64,000 nucleotides of DNA from CAVWXT01 sp963759115 (GTDB lineage: Bacteria > Planctomycetota > Planctomycetia > Pirellulales > Thermoguttaceae), in assembly GCA_963759115.1 (NCBI GenBank), contig CAVWXT010000006.1:868001-932000 (forward strand), read 5' to 3'. The translations under genes were made by a program, and so were the position numbers. This document shows positions 20,923-31,400 of the stretch, in pieces. The first letter of the stretch is position 1. Each line of letters starts with the position of its first letter. The notes under the pieces are model-generated. The model worked only from the letters and a program-made list of their open reading frames with translations. It had not been told where the DNA came from and did not search any database.

Positions 20923-21733
20923 ATGCAACGAACCATGATTTGCGCAGGAATCGACGCCGGATCGAGAACCACCAAGGTCGTGCTGCTGGACGGCGACGGC
21001 CGCGACGTGGTGGCCGCCGGCGTCGTCGATCAGGGCATCGAGCAGGACGCGCTGGCCGAGGCGCTGTTGGACCGGCTGTTGCGCGAAAACGGCATCGGCC
21101 GCAACCAGCTCGGCATGGTCGTGGCCACGGGCTACGGCCGCAAACTGATCCGCGCGGCCGACGCCACGATCACCGAGATCACCTGCCAGGCCTGGGGCGT
21201 TCGCCGGCAGCATGCCCGAGGCCCGAACCATCATCGACATCGGCGGACAAGACAGCAAGCTCCTGCGGCTTCACGCCGACGGCACGGTCGGCGACTTCGT
21301 GATGAACGACCGCTGCGCCGCCGGCACCGGGCCGCTTTCTGGAACTGCTGGCCGCCCGGCTGGGCGTGCGATTGGCCGCGCTGGGCGAACTGGCCGGCCG
21401 AAGCCGCAACCCGGCCATCATCAGCAGCATGTGCGTCGTGTTTGCCGAGACGGAGATCATCGGGCTGTTGGCCTCGGGCGTCACGCCGGCGGACATCGTG
21501 GCCGGCGTGCAGGCGTCGCTGGCCACGCGCGTGGCGGCCATGACCGGCCGCAACGTGACGCCGCCGATCGTGCTGACCGGCGGCGTGGCGATGGTGCCCG
21601 GCATGGAGGCCGCGCTGGCGCGGCGCTCGGGCAACCGCTGACCGTGGCCCCGCAGCCGCAGATGACCTGCGCCCTCGGCGCCGCCATTCTCGCCTGGCGG
21701 CGGCTCAACGGGCTGAAGACGCCGGCGCGGTAG
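20923..21733 (+). CDS. Dehydratase activator ATPase (BadF/BadG/HgdC family), frame breaks
   Basis: A homodimeric iron-sulfur ATPase that injects an electron into the dehydratase. It has a sugar-kinase/HSP70-type fold with [37 protein letters not shown] and TGGVAM. The two cluster cysteines are in [10 protein letters not shown] and [10 protein letters not shown] second ATG at 20935 is also possible as the start. Frame changes occur near 21205, 21330 and 21625. It closes the cluster begun at 17298 and supports the assignment of the three upstream genes. Confidence 0.88.
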
Positions 21734-22145
21734 CGGTAGATGTTGGCGTGTTGCCCCCCCGCCCCCCGCTTTCGGACCCGACGCGGGCCCGCTACGCCCC
21801 GGTCAGCAGCCGACCAGTGCCAACACCACGACGCATAGCAGGATTCCTGAGCACAACCATTTCATCGCGTCAACTCCAGTCTCAAGAGCAGAAGCACAAG
21901 GCGAGCAGAAGGACCTGCCTCCACTTCCCGTCGTACCGACGTGGATCATTCTAGCCAACCAACGGCTCCTCGTGCAACAGCAAGAGAGAGGCTGTGCGGG
22001 AGCCGGCATCCTTGGATCTTGAACTGCACTGCGGCATGATGTAGACTAATACCGTCAGACATTTTAGCCACCCCACCACAGCGGTGGCTGGCTGGGCGTA
22101 AGTCACTGAACGTCGCCTCCGAACGGCTTCGGCATCCTTGTGATC
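21734..22145. other. Intergenic stretch with one 20-codon open frame
   Basis: This 412-base gap holds the tiny minus-strand frame at 21803-21865 and a 7-bp stem AGCCACC/GGTGGCT near 22070-22092. I see no RNA gene and no other coding signal. Confidence 0.5.
21803..21865 (-). CDS. Possible 20-residue peptide ending at a lipobox cysteine
   Basis: ATG behind GGAG encodes MKWLCSGILLCVVVLALVGC and then a UGA stop. A signal-like helix ending LVGC is a lipobox, but the peptide ends at the cysteine itself. It could be a minimal membrane peptide, the truncated start of a lipoprotein, or chance. It is the only coding-like item in its gap. Confidence 0.3.
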   Translation of the reverse strand: MKWLCSGILLCVVVLALVGC

Positions 22146-22546
22146 ATGCGAGTTCCCCGCCGCAAGAGACCGATGATCCGAAGAATTGTTCCTGTTCCTG
22201 CAGACGTTGACCTGAACGAATTGGCATCGGCTGTAAGGTACGTCGGTAGTCCGGAGCACAAGGACCGTCCTTCCTTTGCCGGACAACCTCGCCCGCGGGC
22301 CGACGCCTCGATTTGCCGCGAGTCATTCGTCGACCGCCTTGAAGAAATCAACGAGTGGTTGCGGGCGGGCTTGCGGCGCGGGTGTGTTGGTGCGCCTGGG
22401 AAGCAAGGTTTCCCCGGTACGTCTGGTATCGAGAGCGGGATACTGTCTACGAGGCCAGACTGGTGAACAGATCTCGCGGCGAGTACAAAGGCTACGCGCT
22501 GACTGCGGACCAATGGCCGGATGGAATTGCCGACTTTTATGAGTAG
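22146..22546 (+). CDS. Unknown protein, first gene of a two-gene module
   Basis: About 133 residues, with a basic N-terminus, RIVPVPADVDLNELASAV and a C-terminal YEARLVNRSRGEYKGYAL. One G seems lost near 22385 (LRRG/VCWCAW). No membrane helix or recognised domain is seen. The start is uncertain (GTG 22140, ATG 22146 or ATG 22173). The stop overlaps the ATG of the next gene (ATGAGTAG), a coupling typical of two-gene modules, including toxin-antitoxin pairs. Function unknown. Confidence 0.5.
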
Positions 22547-23853
22547 CTTTGTCATCGACTTTTCCTGGGAAGATCCCCAGGCCGCCAAGGGGCCCGAGCT
22601 TCGGGCAACCTGGGCGCACCTGAAAATCCTGGCCGACGGCGTTCCCATTACACAGGTTGTCGATTATCGCACAACCACGATCCGCGACCATGTCTATCTG
22701 CCATTATATCCCCTGGCCGAGTGGTTCGCGACGCACTGGTGGTCACTGCTCCATGAAGTGCCATCGCCAATGCGGTGTCCGCCGCAATCCTATGCTCGTC
22801 GTCACAACTTGCGATCGGTGGGCGAAGGATATGCACTGCCGGACTTCACGATTGCGCCAACGGGCGAAACCGTACTGCTGGAATGGCGCGGGAAGGAGTG
22901 TCGGGAGGAACGCCTACGCTTCGTCACTTCCGGAACTCTCCACCTGGATGCGTGTGCGGTCCAGTCTCAGTTGGCTCGGCTCATCGAAGCTGCCGTGGAA
23001 CGATTGGATCAGCAGGGCGCCGCACACACCCTTCTTCACGACGAGTGGCAGGCGATTCGTGACGCGGATGCCGAGGAACGCGAGTTTTGCAGGGCAGCGG
23101 CTCAACTTGGACTGGACGCGTTTGGCCTTTCGGACGAGGAATCGCAGGCCATCTTGGATGCAACGGCTGGCCTTCCCGAAGAGATGGCGGACGAATTCTT
23201 TTCCATCGCCGAGCCGCGTGAAGTATTGAGGCAAAGCGCCGCAATGCGCAGCGCAGTTGCCGCCATTTCCAACGCGGAAGTAGATCTGCAATCCCTTGTG
23301 TCGCTCAAATCCGCCTTGCCCGCGATCGACCGGAGCATCCCCCCGTGGACGAGCGGATACCGATTTGCAGACCGAGTGCGCAGCCAGCTTGGCATGAACG
23401 GGGAGTTTGTCCGGACCGACGAGGAGCTCTGTCGATTCCTTCGCGTCCCTCCGAATCTGTGGGACGCCGCACAACTGCCGTTTCGTGAAGACTGCGATTT
23501 TGTGAGTGCGGTCGTTGCGGTTAACAGAAGGATGAGTCCGGGTTTCCTCATCGAGAAGACTCGGGAAGATTCCAGGAGATTTGCCCTGTGCCGCGCCGCT
23601 CTGTGAAATTCTTCGCGCCGATTCAGGCCCGTCGGCGCTGGTGTCGGAATCGCGTTCGCATCGACAACAGTGCAATCGGGCGTTCGCTGCGGAGTTTCTT
23701 GCCCCCGTGGGGGCCCTTCGGCGAATGATCCACGGCGATACCGTCAGTGAGGACAACGTCGATGAAATTGCCGCCGAATGCGGCACTTCACCGTTTGTAA
23801 TCCGTCATCAAGTGGAGAATTTCAGGATCGCGGAGATCGTGTCTGATCCGTGA
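22539..23853 (+). CDS. Unknown protein with an ImmA/IrrE-like C-terminal end
   Basis: About 437 residues after one frame change near 23600. The N-terminal 110 residues match nothing I recognise. The last part, CNRAFAAEFLAPVGALRRMI then a VIRHQVEN helix, resembles the end of ImmA/IrrE metallopeptidase-like proteins. The HExxH zinc motif expected before it is absent; RRFALCRALCEIL stands there. It may be a catalytically dead relative acting with the overlapping upstream gene. GC content is lower than in the flanking gene blocks. Confidence 0.5.
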
Positions 23854-23887
23854 TGCGACAACATCACTCTCGATGGCGGTGCCCCCT

Positions 23888-25179
23888 ATGAAGGACCTGG
23901 AAAAACGCAAGCGGGTCATGGCACGGTCCATGCGGCTGGGGCACTGCATCTGCAATGCCCGGAAATCCTGCCCGTGCGACCTCTTCCGCCAACAGGACCT
24001 CTGCCCTTGCGCCGGCGAGCGGGCAAACGGGCAGACCGGTCCCGTGCGGCTGATGAGCCTGGTCGAACGGGCGGGCTGCGCCTCGAAGATCGACCAGGCC
24101 ACGCTCAGCTCGCGTGCTCCGGGGGCTTCCCTTCCTCGACGATCCGCGCGTCATCGTCGGCGCGCCGGCCGGCGACGACGCGGGCGTCTACCGGCTCGAC
24201 GACGACCTGGCGCTGGTGCAAACCGTCGACGTTTTCTCGCCCTCGGTCGACGATCCCTACACGTTCGGGCAGATTGCCGCGGCCAACTCCCTTAGCGACG
24301 TGTATGCGATGGGCGGCCGCCCGATCACGGCACTCTCGATCGTCGGCTTTCCGGTGGACACCGTGCCCGACGATGCCCTGCACCAAATCCTCCGCGGCGG
24401 CATCGACAAGATGGCCGAGGCGGGCGTGGCCGTCCTCGGCGGACACAGCATCAACGACCCGGAGATCAAGGCGGGCTTCGCCGTCACGGGCCTGGTGCAT
24501 CCCGAGAAGATCGTGACCAACGCCGGCGCTCGGCCGGGCGATTGCCTCATCCTCACCAAGCCGCTGGGCACGGGCATCATGGCCTTCGCCGCGCAGATCG
24601 GCCGCGCGCCGGCGGGTGGACCCGAGGCCGCCGCACGCTCGATGGCCATGCTCAATCGCGACGCGGCCCGAAGCTGATGATCGAGTGCGGCGCCCATGCC
24701 TGCACCGACGTGACGGGTTTCGGGCTGGTGGGCCACCTCGGTTGCGATGGCCGCCGCCAGCGAGGTCGACGTCGAGATCGTCTGGGACGATCTGCCTCTG
24801 CTGCCCGGCGTGCTGGAATGCCTGGCCGCGGGAATCGCTTCCGGCGCGGTCGAGCGGAACCGCGAATCGTCCGGCCATTGTCTGACTGCGGACGACGACG
24901 TGCAGCCGGCTCATGCTGGACCTCTGTTTCGACCCGCAAACCTCCGGCGGACTGTTGATCGCCGTAGCGGAATCGACGGCCGGCGACTTGCTCGGGCGAT
25001 TGCACGCGGCCGGAATGCCCGAGGCGGCGATCATCGGCCGGGTGTTGGGCAAAGGCACGGGGCACATCCATCTGGTTTCCGCCGCGGAAACATCCCGTAG
25101 GGTGCGTGCTTGCACGCACGGGCAAGGTGGCGCCGCCGAATCGCGTGCGCGACGATCGCGCCTACGATTCTGCTCGTGA
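23888..25179 (+). CDS. selD: Selenophosphate synthase with Cys-rich N-terminal extension, frame breaks
   Basis: Makes selenophosphate from selenide and ATP, feeding SelA. Residues 1-60 are an added segment with three CxC pairs (C20/C22, C28/C30, C39/C41) before the SelD core. The catalytic pair is Cys64 and Lys67 in AGCASK, so this copy is a Cys form (codon TGC). The core has GDDAGVY, QTVDVFSP, GQIAAANSLSDVYAMGG and GGHSIND. Frame changes occur near 24119, 24672, 24750 and 24912; three are an extra G/C between codons. A REP-like hairpin at 25102-25119 lies in the last codons, so the true C-terminus may be shorter. Confidence 0.9.
25102..25119. repeat. REP-like hairpin inside the selD 3' end
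   Basis: GTGCGTGC-TT-GCACGCAC is a perfect 8-bp stem with a 2-base loop in the last 80 bases of selD. The residues it encodes do not look like SelD, so it was probably inserted at the gene end. Confidence 0.65.
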
Positions 25180-25210
25180 AATGTCACCGAGAACCGAGGA
25201 GGCTGGCACT

Positions 25211-25543
25211 ATGAGTTGTTGCGAACACCACGAGTCGGATCCACGCCCGTCCGGCGATTCCGGCGGCACTGGCGTCGCCGAGCGGAAGTTCCAGGAATTC
25301 CTTCAAGCGGCCGGCGCTCCCGGCGCGCTCGACGGCAAGACGAAGCGGGCCATCGCCATCGCGCTCAGCGTTTTGGCCCGCTGCGAGCCGTGCGTGAAGA
25401 GCCACCTAGCGAAGGCCCGCAGCATGGGCTTCACGCAAGAAGAGATCGACGAGGCCGCCTGGATGGGCATTTCGTTCGGCGGATCGCCGGCGATGGCGTT
25501 TTACAAGGGACTCCGCAAGGCGGCGGAGCCGGTAGCGAAGTGA
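25211..25543 (+). CDS. AhpD-like carboxymuconolactone decarboxylase family protein
   Basis: Intact 110-residue protein. The redox motif is Cys58-Glu-Pro-Cys61 with His65 (RCEPCVKSH), as in AhpD-type disulfide reductases. The usual helical context follows: TQEEIDEAAWMGISFGG. Both redox codons are TGC, so it is not a selenoprotein. An extra N-terminal MSCCEHHES is Cys/His-rich and might bind metal. It lies 31 bases after selD with a GAGGAGG site and is probably co-transcribed, suggesting a thiol-redox role alongside selenium metabolism. Confidence 0.85.
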   Translation: MSCCEHHESDPRPSGDSGGTGVAERKFQEFLQAAGAPGALDGKTKRAIAIALSVLARCEPCVKSHLAKARSMGFTQEEIDEAAWMGISFGGSPAMAFYKGLRKAAEPVAK

Positions 25544-25557
25544 GGATTGGACCGATG

Positions 25558-25592
25558 CGGGGGAAAAGGGGGACTGTCCCCATTTTCCCCCT
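25558..25592. repeat. Palindromic G/C-run repeat
   Basis: GGGGGAAAAGGGGGA and its near-complement TCCCCATTTTCCCCC form a long imperfect hairpin between the convergent AhpD-like and DUF4838 genes. It could serve as a bidirectional transcription stop, or be a dispersed repeat. Confidence 0.6.
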
Positions 25593-25606
25593 CTTGGCAT
25601 CGAAGT

Positions 25607-28312
25607 TCATGTCGCAATGGGCTCGAGCACCACGCCGCACAAGCGGACCTTGCCGGCCGCGGGCTTGACACCCAATTGCAGAAACCCTTGGTCAATCTCC
25701 ACAGAGTAATTTGCCGCAACCACCCCGGAGTGATCCGCCGGCCTGGAGCGCAGGTCCAAGCGGCCTTTGACCGGCGGCCCGTTCGCCGAACCGCGCAGCT
25801 CGATTTCTACGCTGCCCTCGGGCGCCTGCGGGGTCACAGGAAGGAACAATAGCTTGGTGTTGTACGTCCCCTTTAGAAGTGGCTCCCCCATAATGCATTT
25901 TAGCGAAAGCGCAAATTCCTTTTGCACTTCCAGGCAGGCGTCGCTAAGATCTTCCGGCGTGTCGGACTTGGCAAAGCAGGGCTGGCCGGTTTCTCTTTCT
26001 CCCCAGCCGCGCCAAAGACGGCGATCGCTATCGACAAAGAACGTGTACTTGCCCTGTCCCATTGCCAAGGGCTCGTCTTCCGTGGGCTGGAACTTCCAGC
26101 GGATCGCGTCCACGCCCAGGGCCTGCCGTTGAGACACGATATAGGGCAACCAGCGTAGGTTCATGGAGACGAGCAAGCCTTTGTCACCCGACGTTATGTC
26201 CAGTCGAGTTGCCATGCGGGCATACAGCTCGATTACCGCCTCCGGCTTGCTCTGGGCGAGTTGCACGCGGGCCTGTGCGATGTCGCCCGCCTTCGCCGAC
26301 TTTGCCGAGCGCATCCAGGCGTAATGGCTCTCGAAAAAATCGATAGTGAAGCGCTCCCCGTCCCGGAAGTAGGCCACCCACTGCGCGTCTTGCGCGGATA
26401 ACTCCGGCGGCATCTCGTCCAGGACTTTCAGCCGTTGATGGCAGCCTGCGATAATTTCCGCGGCATCGGTCAAGGGAAGGGACCTTCGATCCATGAAGCG
26501 GTCGCCGGTCTCGCGCGCGAACATGGGGGCCTCGGTGATCCAACGCAGCAGATACTTCGCCCCGGCTGCCCGCGCCGCCTTCCCAAAAGTGCGCTCGGCC
26601 ATCTGCTGGCACGTTTCCTGCAAAGGCTGGTCGCGGGTATGCTTCCAGACCTGCACCGAAAGACTCTTACAGTAGATGTCCAGCGGCCGGGTGGTCCAAT
26701 GGAGAATGCCATAACCGGCGCACCCGCTCTGCTCGAGCCATGAGGCAAACCCGGCGGGCGGCGTTTGCGGGCGGAGGATATAGCCCTGGTCGTCATCGTG
26801 CGCGTAGGGCAGCACCATGACCTTGCGGTGCGCCCCGACGGCGCGGAGCGTTTCTTGAATCTCCTCATCCCCCAGGGCGCCGGGCTGTTGGATGCTCATC
26901 ATGGCGATTTCCGGCCTCAGGAACCGGTCCGCCGTGCGGAGAAACCAGAACTCCCAGTTGCCGATGGCCAATTGCACCTGCCGCTTGCCGAGCTTGTCGA
27001 GGCACCGGCGAAATACCTGCACAAGCTTGTTGAGGACGAAGAACAGCGACGCCTGCTGGTGGTTCCAGCCGAGGAAAGGATGCTTTTGTAGCCATTCGAG
27101 GAACTCCACCTGCCAGGCCTCGGGGAAACCATAAGGCCCCAGGTTGCACCAGGGGCACGTGGCGCTGCCGCGCTCCCGAAACCAGAGCACCAGCCGGTCG
27201 ATCTGCGGATAGGCTTCCAGCAGTTGCCGCACCTGGCTTTCGTAGTAAGCCTCTCCCTCGCGTGTATCAGGGTTCGCCAACAGGTACTTCCCCACCGCGA
27301 TCCTGGCCTCCTCCGGCAGCGTCGCAATAATGTTCTGCGGATTGGCGGTGTCCGTATCCACGTCCAAGGCGAAATCGACGCCCAGCCCGCGGCTGTGGGC
27401 ATAGGCGAAGACCTGCTTCATCAGGCCCCTTGCGGCTTCCACGGTCCGGTCGGCAGGCACCAGCCCCGCGCTGGAGCCGAAGACGGGACTCTGGAACATC
27501 TTCTCTCCGCCGCAAATCCTTCTCACGTCATTGACGTGTTCGTTGCCCCAGTCGCGGCCGTGGGCGCTCGTGGCGAGAAAACCCGTCGGTTTCGTTCGGC
27601 CGTTGTGGGTGAATGAGACCATCGGATTATTACCGTACGCATGGACCATGATGGAGGTGAATCGCATCTTGGCGGCCTGATCGATCCACTGCCGCCAATC
27701 CGGGAGGCTCCAACCCGAACAGCCGCTCAGAAAATTGTGCCAGTTGAAGAGAATCCTCTCCTTCATCAGCGGGGCATCGGCAAGCTGCCACGCGTCAAAA
27801 GTGAATGGACCCTGCCGGGGTTCGGGTTTGGTGTCGTAGGAGAGGTAAAACCCATAGCCCAATTTCTCCAGCAGAGCATAAACGGCGAACAGCGTGCCAC
27901 GCGGGTCTGCGCCGGCAATGATGCCGACCGGCGCCTGCCCTTCCTGGGCGGTCGTTACGACAAAACTATCCGGGTGCGTAAGATCAGACTTGGCAACGTG
28001 CTTTGAGAGTTGCGGGGAGTTCTCAAGCGTACCTAGCCGGATGAACGAGCCGGCCGGTGCGGTGCTCTCCGACACATTGAACTCGCAGGCGGGGAAAAGC
28101 TTCTGAAGATACTTCACCAATTCGATCGCCGCGAGTTTCTCTAAGGGGGCCGCGCCAGCAGAAAGGATGACCGGGATCTTCTGCCCGGCCATGGCAGCGG
28201 GTGCGGCCTCAGCCGATAGGACGGCCGGGATTTCCTGCCCGGCGACGGCAAGGCTCGGGCTTGCGGCGGACGCCAGCAAGAACGAGACAAAATCACGGCG
28301 ATTCACTGCCAT
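25607..28312 (-). CDS. Secreted DUF4838 / glycoside hydrolase-like protein
   Basis: About 901 residues. I start it at ATG 28312 (AAGGGA upstream) because it gives a twin-arginine signal peptide, MAVNRRDFVSFLLA. Residues 50-200 resemble the GH20b-like N-domain found before GH67/GH115-type barrels. The central part, with WRQWIDQAAKMRFTSIMVH and LVLWFRERGSATCPWC, is a DUF4838-type barrel, and a beta-rich C-terminus follows. The substrate is unknown. It is unbroken and lies 121 bases downstream of the GH2-like gene on the same strand, in a polysaccharide-degradation locus. Confidence 0.8.
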   Translation of the reverse strand: MAVNRRDFVSFLLASAASPSLAVAGQEIPAVLSAEAAPAAMAGQKIPVILSAGAAPLEKLAAIELVKYLQKLFPACEFNVSESTAPAGSFIRLGTLENSPQLSKHVAKSDLTHPDSFVVTTAQEGQAPVGIIAGADPRGTLFAVYALLEKLGYGFYLSYDTKPEPRQGPFTFDAWQLADAPLMKERILFNWHNFLSGCSGWSLPDWRQWIDQAAKMRFTSIMVHAYGNNPMVSFTHNGRTKPTGFLATSAHGRDWGNEHVNDVRRICGGEKMFQSPVFGSSAGLVPADRTVEAARGLMKQVFAYAHSRGLGVDFALDVDTDTANPQNIIATLPEEARIAVGKYLLANPDTREGEAYYESQVRQLLEAYPQIDRLVLWFRERGSATCPWCNLGPYGFPEAWQVEFLEWLQKHPFLGWNHQQASLFFVLNKLVQVFRRCLDKLGKRQVQLAIGNWEFWFLRTADRFLRPEIAMMSIQQPGALGDEEIQETLRAVGAHRKVMVLPYAHDDDQGYILRPQTPPAGFASWLEQSGCAGYGILHWTTRPLDIYCKSLSVQVWKHTRDQPLQETCQQMAERTFGKAARAAGAKYLLRWITEAPMFARETGDRFMDRRSLPLTDAAEIIAGCHQRLKVLDEMPPELSAQDAQWVAYFRDGERFTIDFFESHYAWMRSAKSAKAGDIAQARVQLAQSKPEAVIELYARMATRLDITSGDKGLLVSMNLRWLPYIVSQRQALGVDAIRWKFQPTEDEPLAMGQGKYTFFVDSDRRLWRGWGERETGQPCFAKSDTPEDLSDACLEVQKEFALSLKCIMGEPLLKGTYNTKLLFLPVTPQAPEGSVEIELRGSANGPPVKGRLDLRSRPADHSGVVAANYSVEIDQGFLQLGVKPAAGKVRLCGVVLEPIAT

Positions 28313-28433
28313 TGGATATCCCTTACCGAAATTCTGTCGCGTTATTCTGTCGGCGCTTGCGTTGGTTCGCAAGCACCTCGCCTTCGCTGTCGGCCCCGGT
28401 CCCTCCGCCTGAAAATATGGGAAGCACAGCCAC

Positions 28434-31400
28434 TCACCAACGGAAGAACCGATACGGGTCGTCCCATTCTTCCGGCTGGTCGAGGTACAGGCCGACGAGC
28501 CAACGTTTCTCGGCCTTCTGCGCCTGCACCGGACTGCTGAAACGGGCCAGCACGGGCGTGGGCGTCTCGACACCCAGGTTGCTCAGCAAGCGCGTCAACA
28601 GGAACGAAGCCCGCCGGAAGGTCTGTTTCACGTTGTGCTGCTCCTTGCTGTAGTCGCACTGCCAGGGCACGGCCTGACAGAAGACGACGTTGCCATTTTC
28701 ACTGGTGGCCAGCACGCCGTCGCCGATGATCTTGGCCCCGCCGGAGACAAGCTGATAATCCTTCGGATCGCGGTTGTGAACATCGGCCGGGCCGACGCCC
28801 GCCATCGGCGACGCCATGCTGAACGGTTCGAAATAGGCGGCGATGTGTTCGGCCTTCTTCATGGTGACGCTGGGCAGGAGCGGTTTCACGTCAGCCTGGT
28901 CGAGTCCGATTGCCAGCAGGCGCCCACCGGCCGCCAGCCACTCCGCGATGGCTGCCGCATGGGCCGACAGTTGCTTGCCGCCGCCCGGTCCCACAATCAG
29001 GACCTGCTCGGCCGACAACTTTCCGCCGTTATACAAGGCGGCTTCGACGCCGGCCTGCTCCAAGTGTCCCTTGCCGGCTGGATCGCCCACGTACAAGGCT
29101 TGCCGGTTCGCGGCCGGCTTCCACTCGGAGACGTAGCTGAGGATGTTCCGGACCAACCGCTCCGCGGCCGGATCCGTCTCCGTCCTTCCTGTGACGTCCA
29201 TCTGGCAGAACACCACCACGCCCTTGCCCTCGCGGTATACCATCAAAGGGCTGTATTGGAGGCTGTAGCCGCCGTCGAGGATGGGGAGGAAATTGCCGCG
29301 GGCCGGCTTCTCGATAAGCACGCTGGCCACGCTGCCGCGGTTGCCGCACCGCCACACCCGCGTCACCGGAATGCCGCACCATTTGACTGTTTGGACGCCA
29401 CTAAAAAGCTTGTCGTTGACCTCACCCTTGAGTCGCGGCGCAACGATGGTCGCCTCTCCCCGCCAATCGCGGAGATTTTCCGCGTCGAGTCCGGCCAGGA
29501 TCGGATGGTCCGCAATCCGCGGGAACACGTTGCGCAGCCCGTACTCCGCCACGCGGAAGCCAAACCGCTGTTCCAGCACCTGCGAACCTTGCTCGAAAAC
29601 GATCACCTTCAGGCCATCGCGGACGCGGCCCGCGTTCGGCCCCGGGCCGTCGGCCGACATTGCCTCTCGGCCAACGATCAGCACGTCGTAGCCGGCCAGA
29701 TTGGCGTCGGCGGCCACTGCCTGACACTTCACTCCCAGCCCGGCCAACAGCTTGGCCGTCTCCCCCTTGGGGTCCCACAGGGCGATTTTCACCGCCGGTT
29801 TGACGGCTGGGGCCGGCGGCAGCACGTGAAGCGTGAAGGCATCCGTCTGCGTCTCGCCATTGCTAAACTTGACGGTGGCGGTCAACTCATAACCTCCGGC
29901 CGACAGCCCGGCGGGCAGCTCAAACCGCAGCGGAATCCGTTCCTGTTGGCCCGTCGGCAGGCTGATCGCTTTCGTGCCGGTCACGGCCGGCGAAACCTTG
30001 AGCGACCAACTGCAATCGCACTTCACCGTCTGGCGGCAGTTGTTGAGGACGATCAGTTGCTTCTCGACCGTCGCGCCCGCCCGAAAATTGTGGTCCTTGC
30101 TGGTGAAGGCGTCCGGCTTGCCGCCGATGTAGGCCAACAGCGGCGAGTTGGCACGGACGAAATCCGCCGCGAGGGGCGAGGGAACAAAGTCGGAACGCTC
30201 GTAGTCCAGCTCCAGCGACTGGTATCGCGGCTCCTCGGTAAAGTCTGCGCTGAATCCCGGGCGATGGAGGTGCTCCCAGTCCACCGGCAATGGCTTGCGC
30301 CGGCGGCGATCAAGTCCGGGACGCGGCTTCCAGAGCTTTGCAGCCTCGGTAGCGTTGAGCGCCGAGACTCCCCAGGTGCGGTAGGCCCGCCAGTCGTCGA
30401 TCAGGTATCGGGCCAAGACGGTCTGGCAGTCGTCGAAACTCCGCGGATCCAAATCGTAGGGGTAGTCCCAGTGGTGCGGGAGTTTCCCGGCGCGGAGTTG
30501 CTTATTCTCCCATCGCAGGTCGATCTTTTCTGGTTCGCTGATCTTATACGCCCGGTCGCCGAGGAACTGCGAGTTCCACTCGGCGAAGCACACCTCCCAC
30601 GGCACGGTGGCGCTGCCGAAGGTCCGCGTCCCTTTGTACCAGCCGCGGTAGAGGCCCCAGTCCCACATATAGGGCGCGCCATATTCGCAGGTGTAGACCG
30701 GTTTGACGCCCTTGGTGGCCCAGTGCTCGAACCAGTCGCACAACTCCTGGATGGGCGTAAAGTTCGGGTAGAAATTGCTGGTGTGCATCGAGCCGAGATT
30801 GCCGGACGAGTGGTGGTAGACGACGCGGCTGGGGTCCAGCCCGCGGACGATGGCCTCCGCCCGCAACGCGGTCTCGGTGTTCCGCTTGGCCGCCGGACTG
30901 CGGGGATCCTTGATGCCGTCGATCATGTCCGGGTCCATGTCGCCGTTGTAGCCGGTCGCGTTGTGGCTCATCGAATAGAACACCACTGAGGGATGGTTCT
31001 GGGCCACGCGCACATAGGCCGCTGCGTGGCGGGCGTAGCCGTTGTCCCGGTCGGCGTCCTTTGCGGTCCACTCGTAGTCGCCGAAATGCGGCTGGGTGAA
31101 AGCGATGAGCATGCCCACGTTGTCCGCGGCCCGCAGCAATTCCCGATAGCTCAGGTGTGCGCCCGGTTGGCAGTTGAAGGCGTTGGTATAGTGGAAATTG
31201 ACGCCAAGGTTCTTCAGCCGCAACATGCTTTCCTTGGCGGCTTCGTAGGTGGCCGTCGCCGGCCCCACGGCCGCATTCGTGATGGGGAAGTTGGAGAGGA
31301 AAATGCGGCTGCCGTTGAGATAAAAGTCGCGTCCCTCGATCCAGAACTCGCGGAAGCCGAAACGCACCGGAGCGGCCGTATCGAGCACGGCGCCCCCCGC

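Noticed and set aside
25380..25400. AhpD-like protein as a selenoprotein
   Set aside because: Both positions of the CEPC motif are TGC cysteine codons.
28635..30989. Long plus-strand open frame opposite GH2 copy 1
   Set aside because: It mirrors the codon pattern of the GH2 gene, has no domain or signal, and the minus-strand protein is clearly real. The same holds for 37821-40307, 55194-57380 (minus), 57881-59566 (minus) and 62221-63996 (minus).
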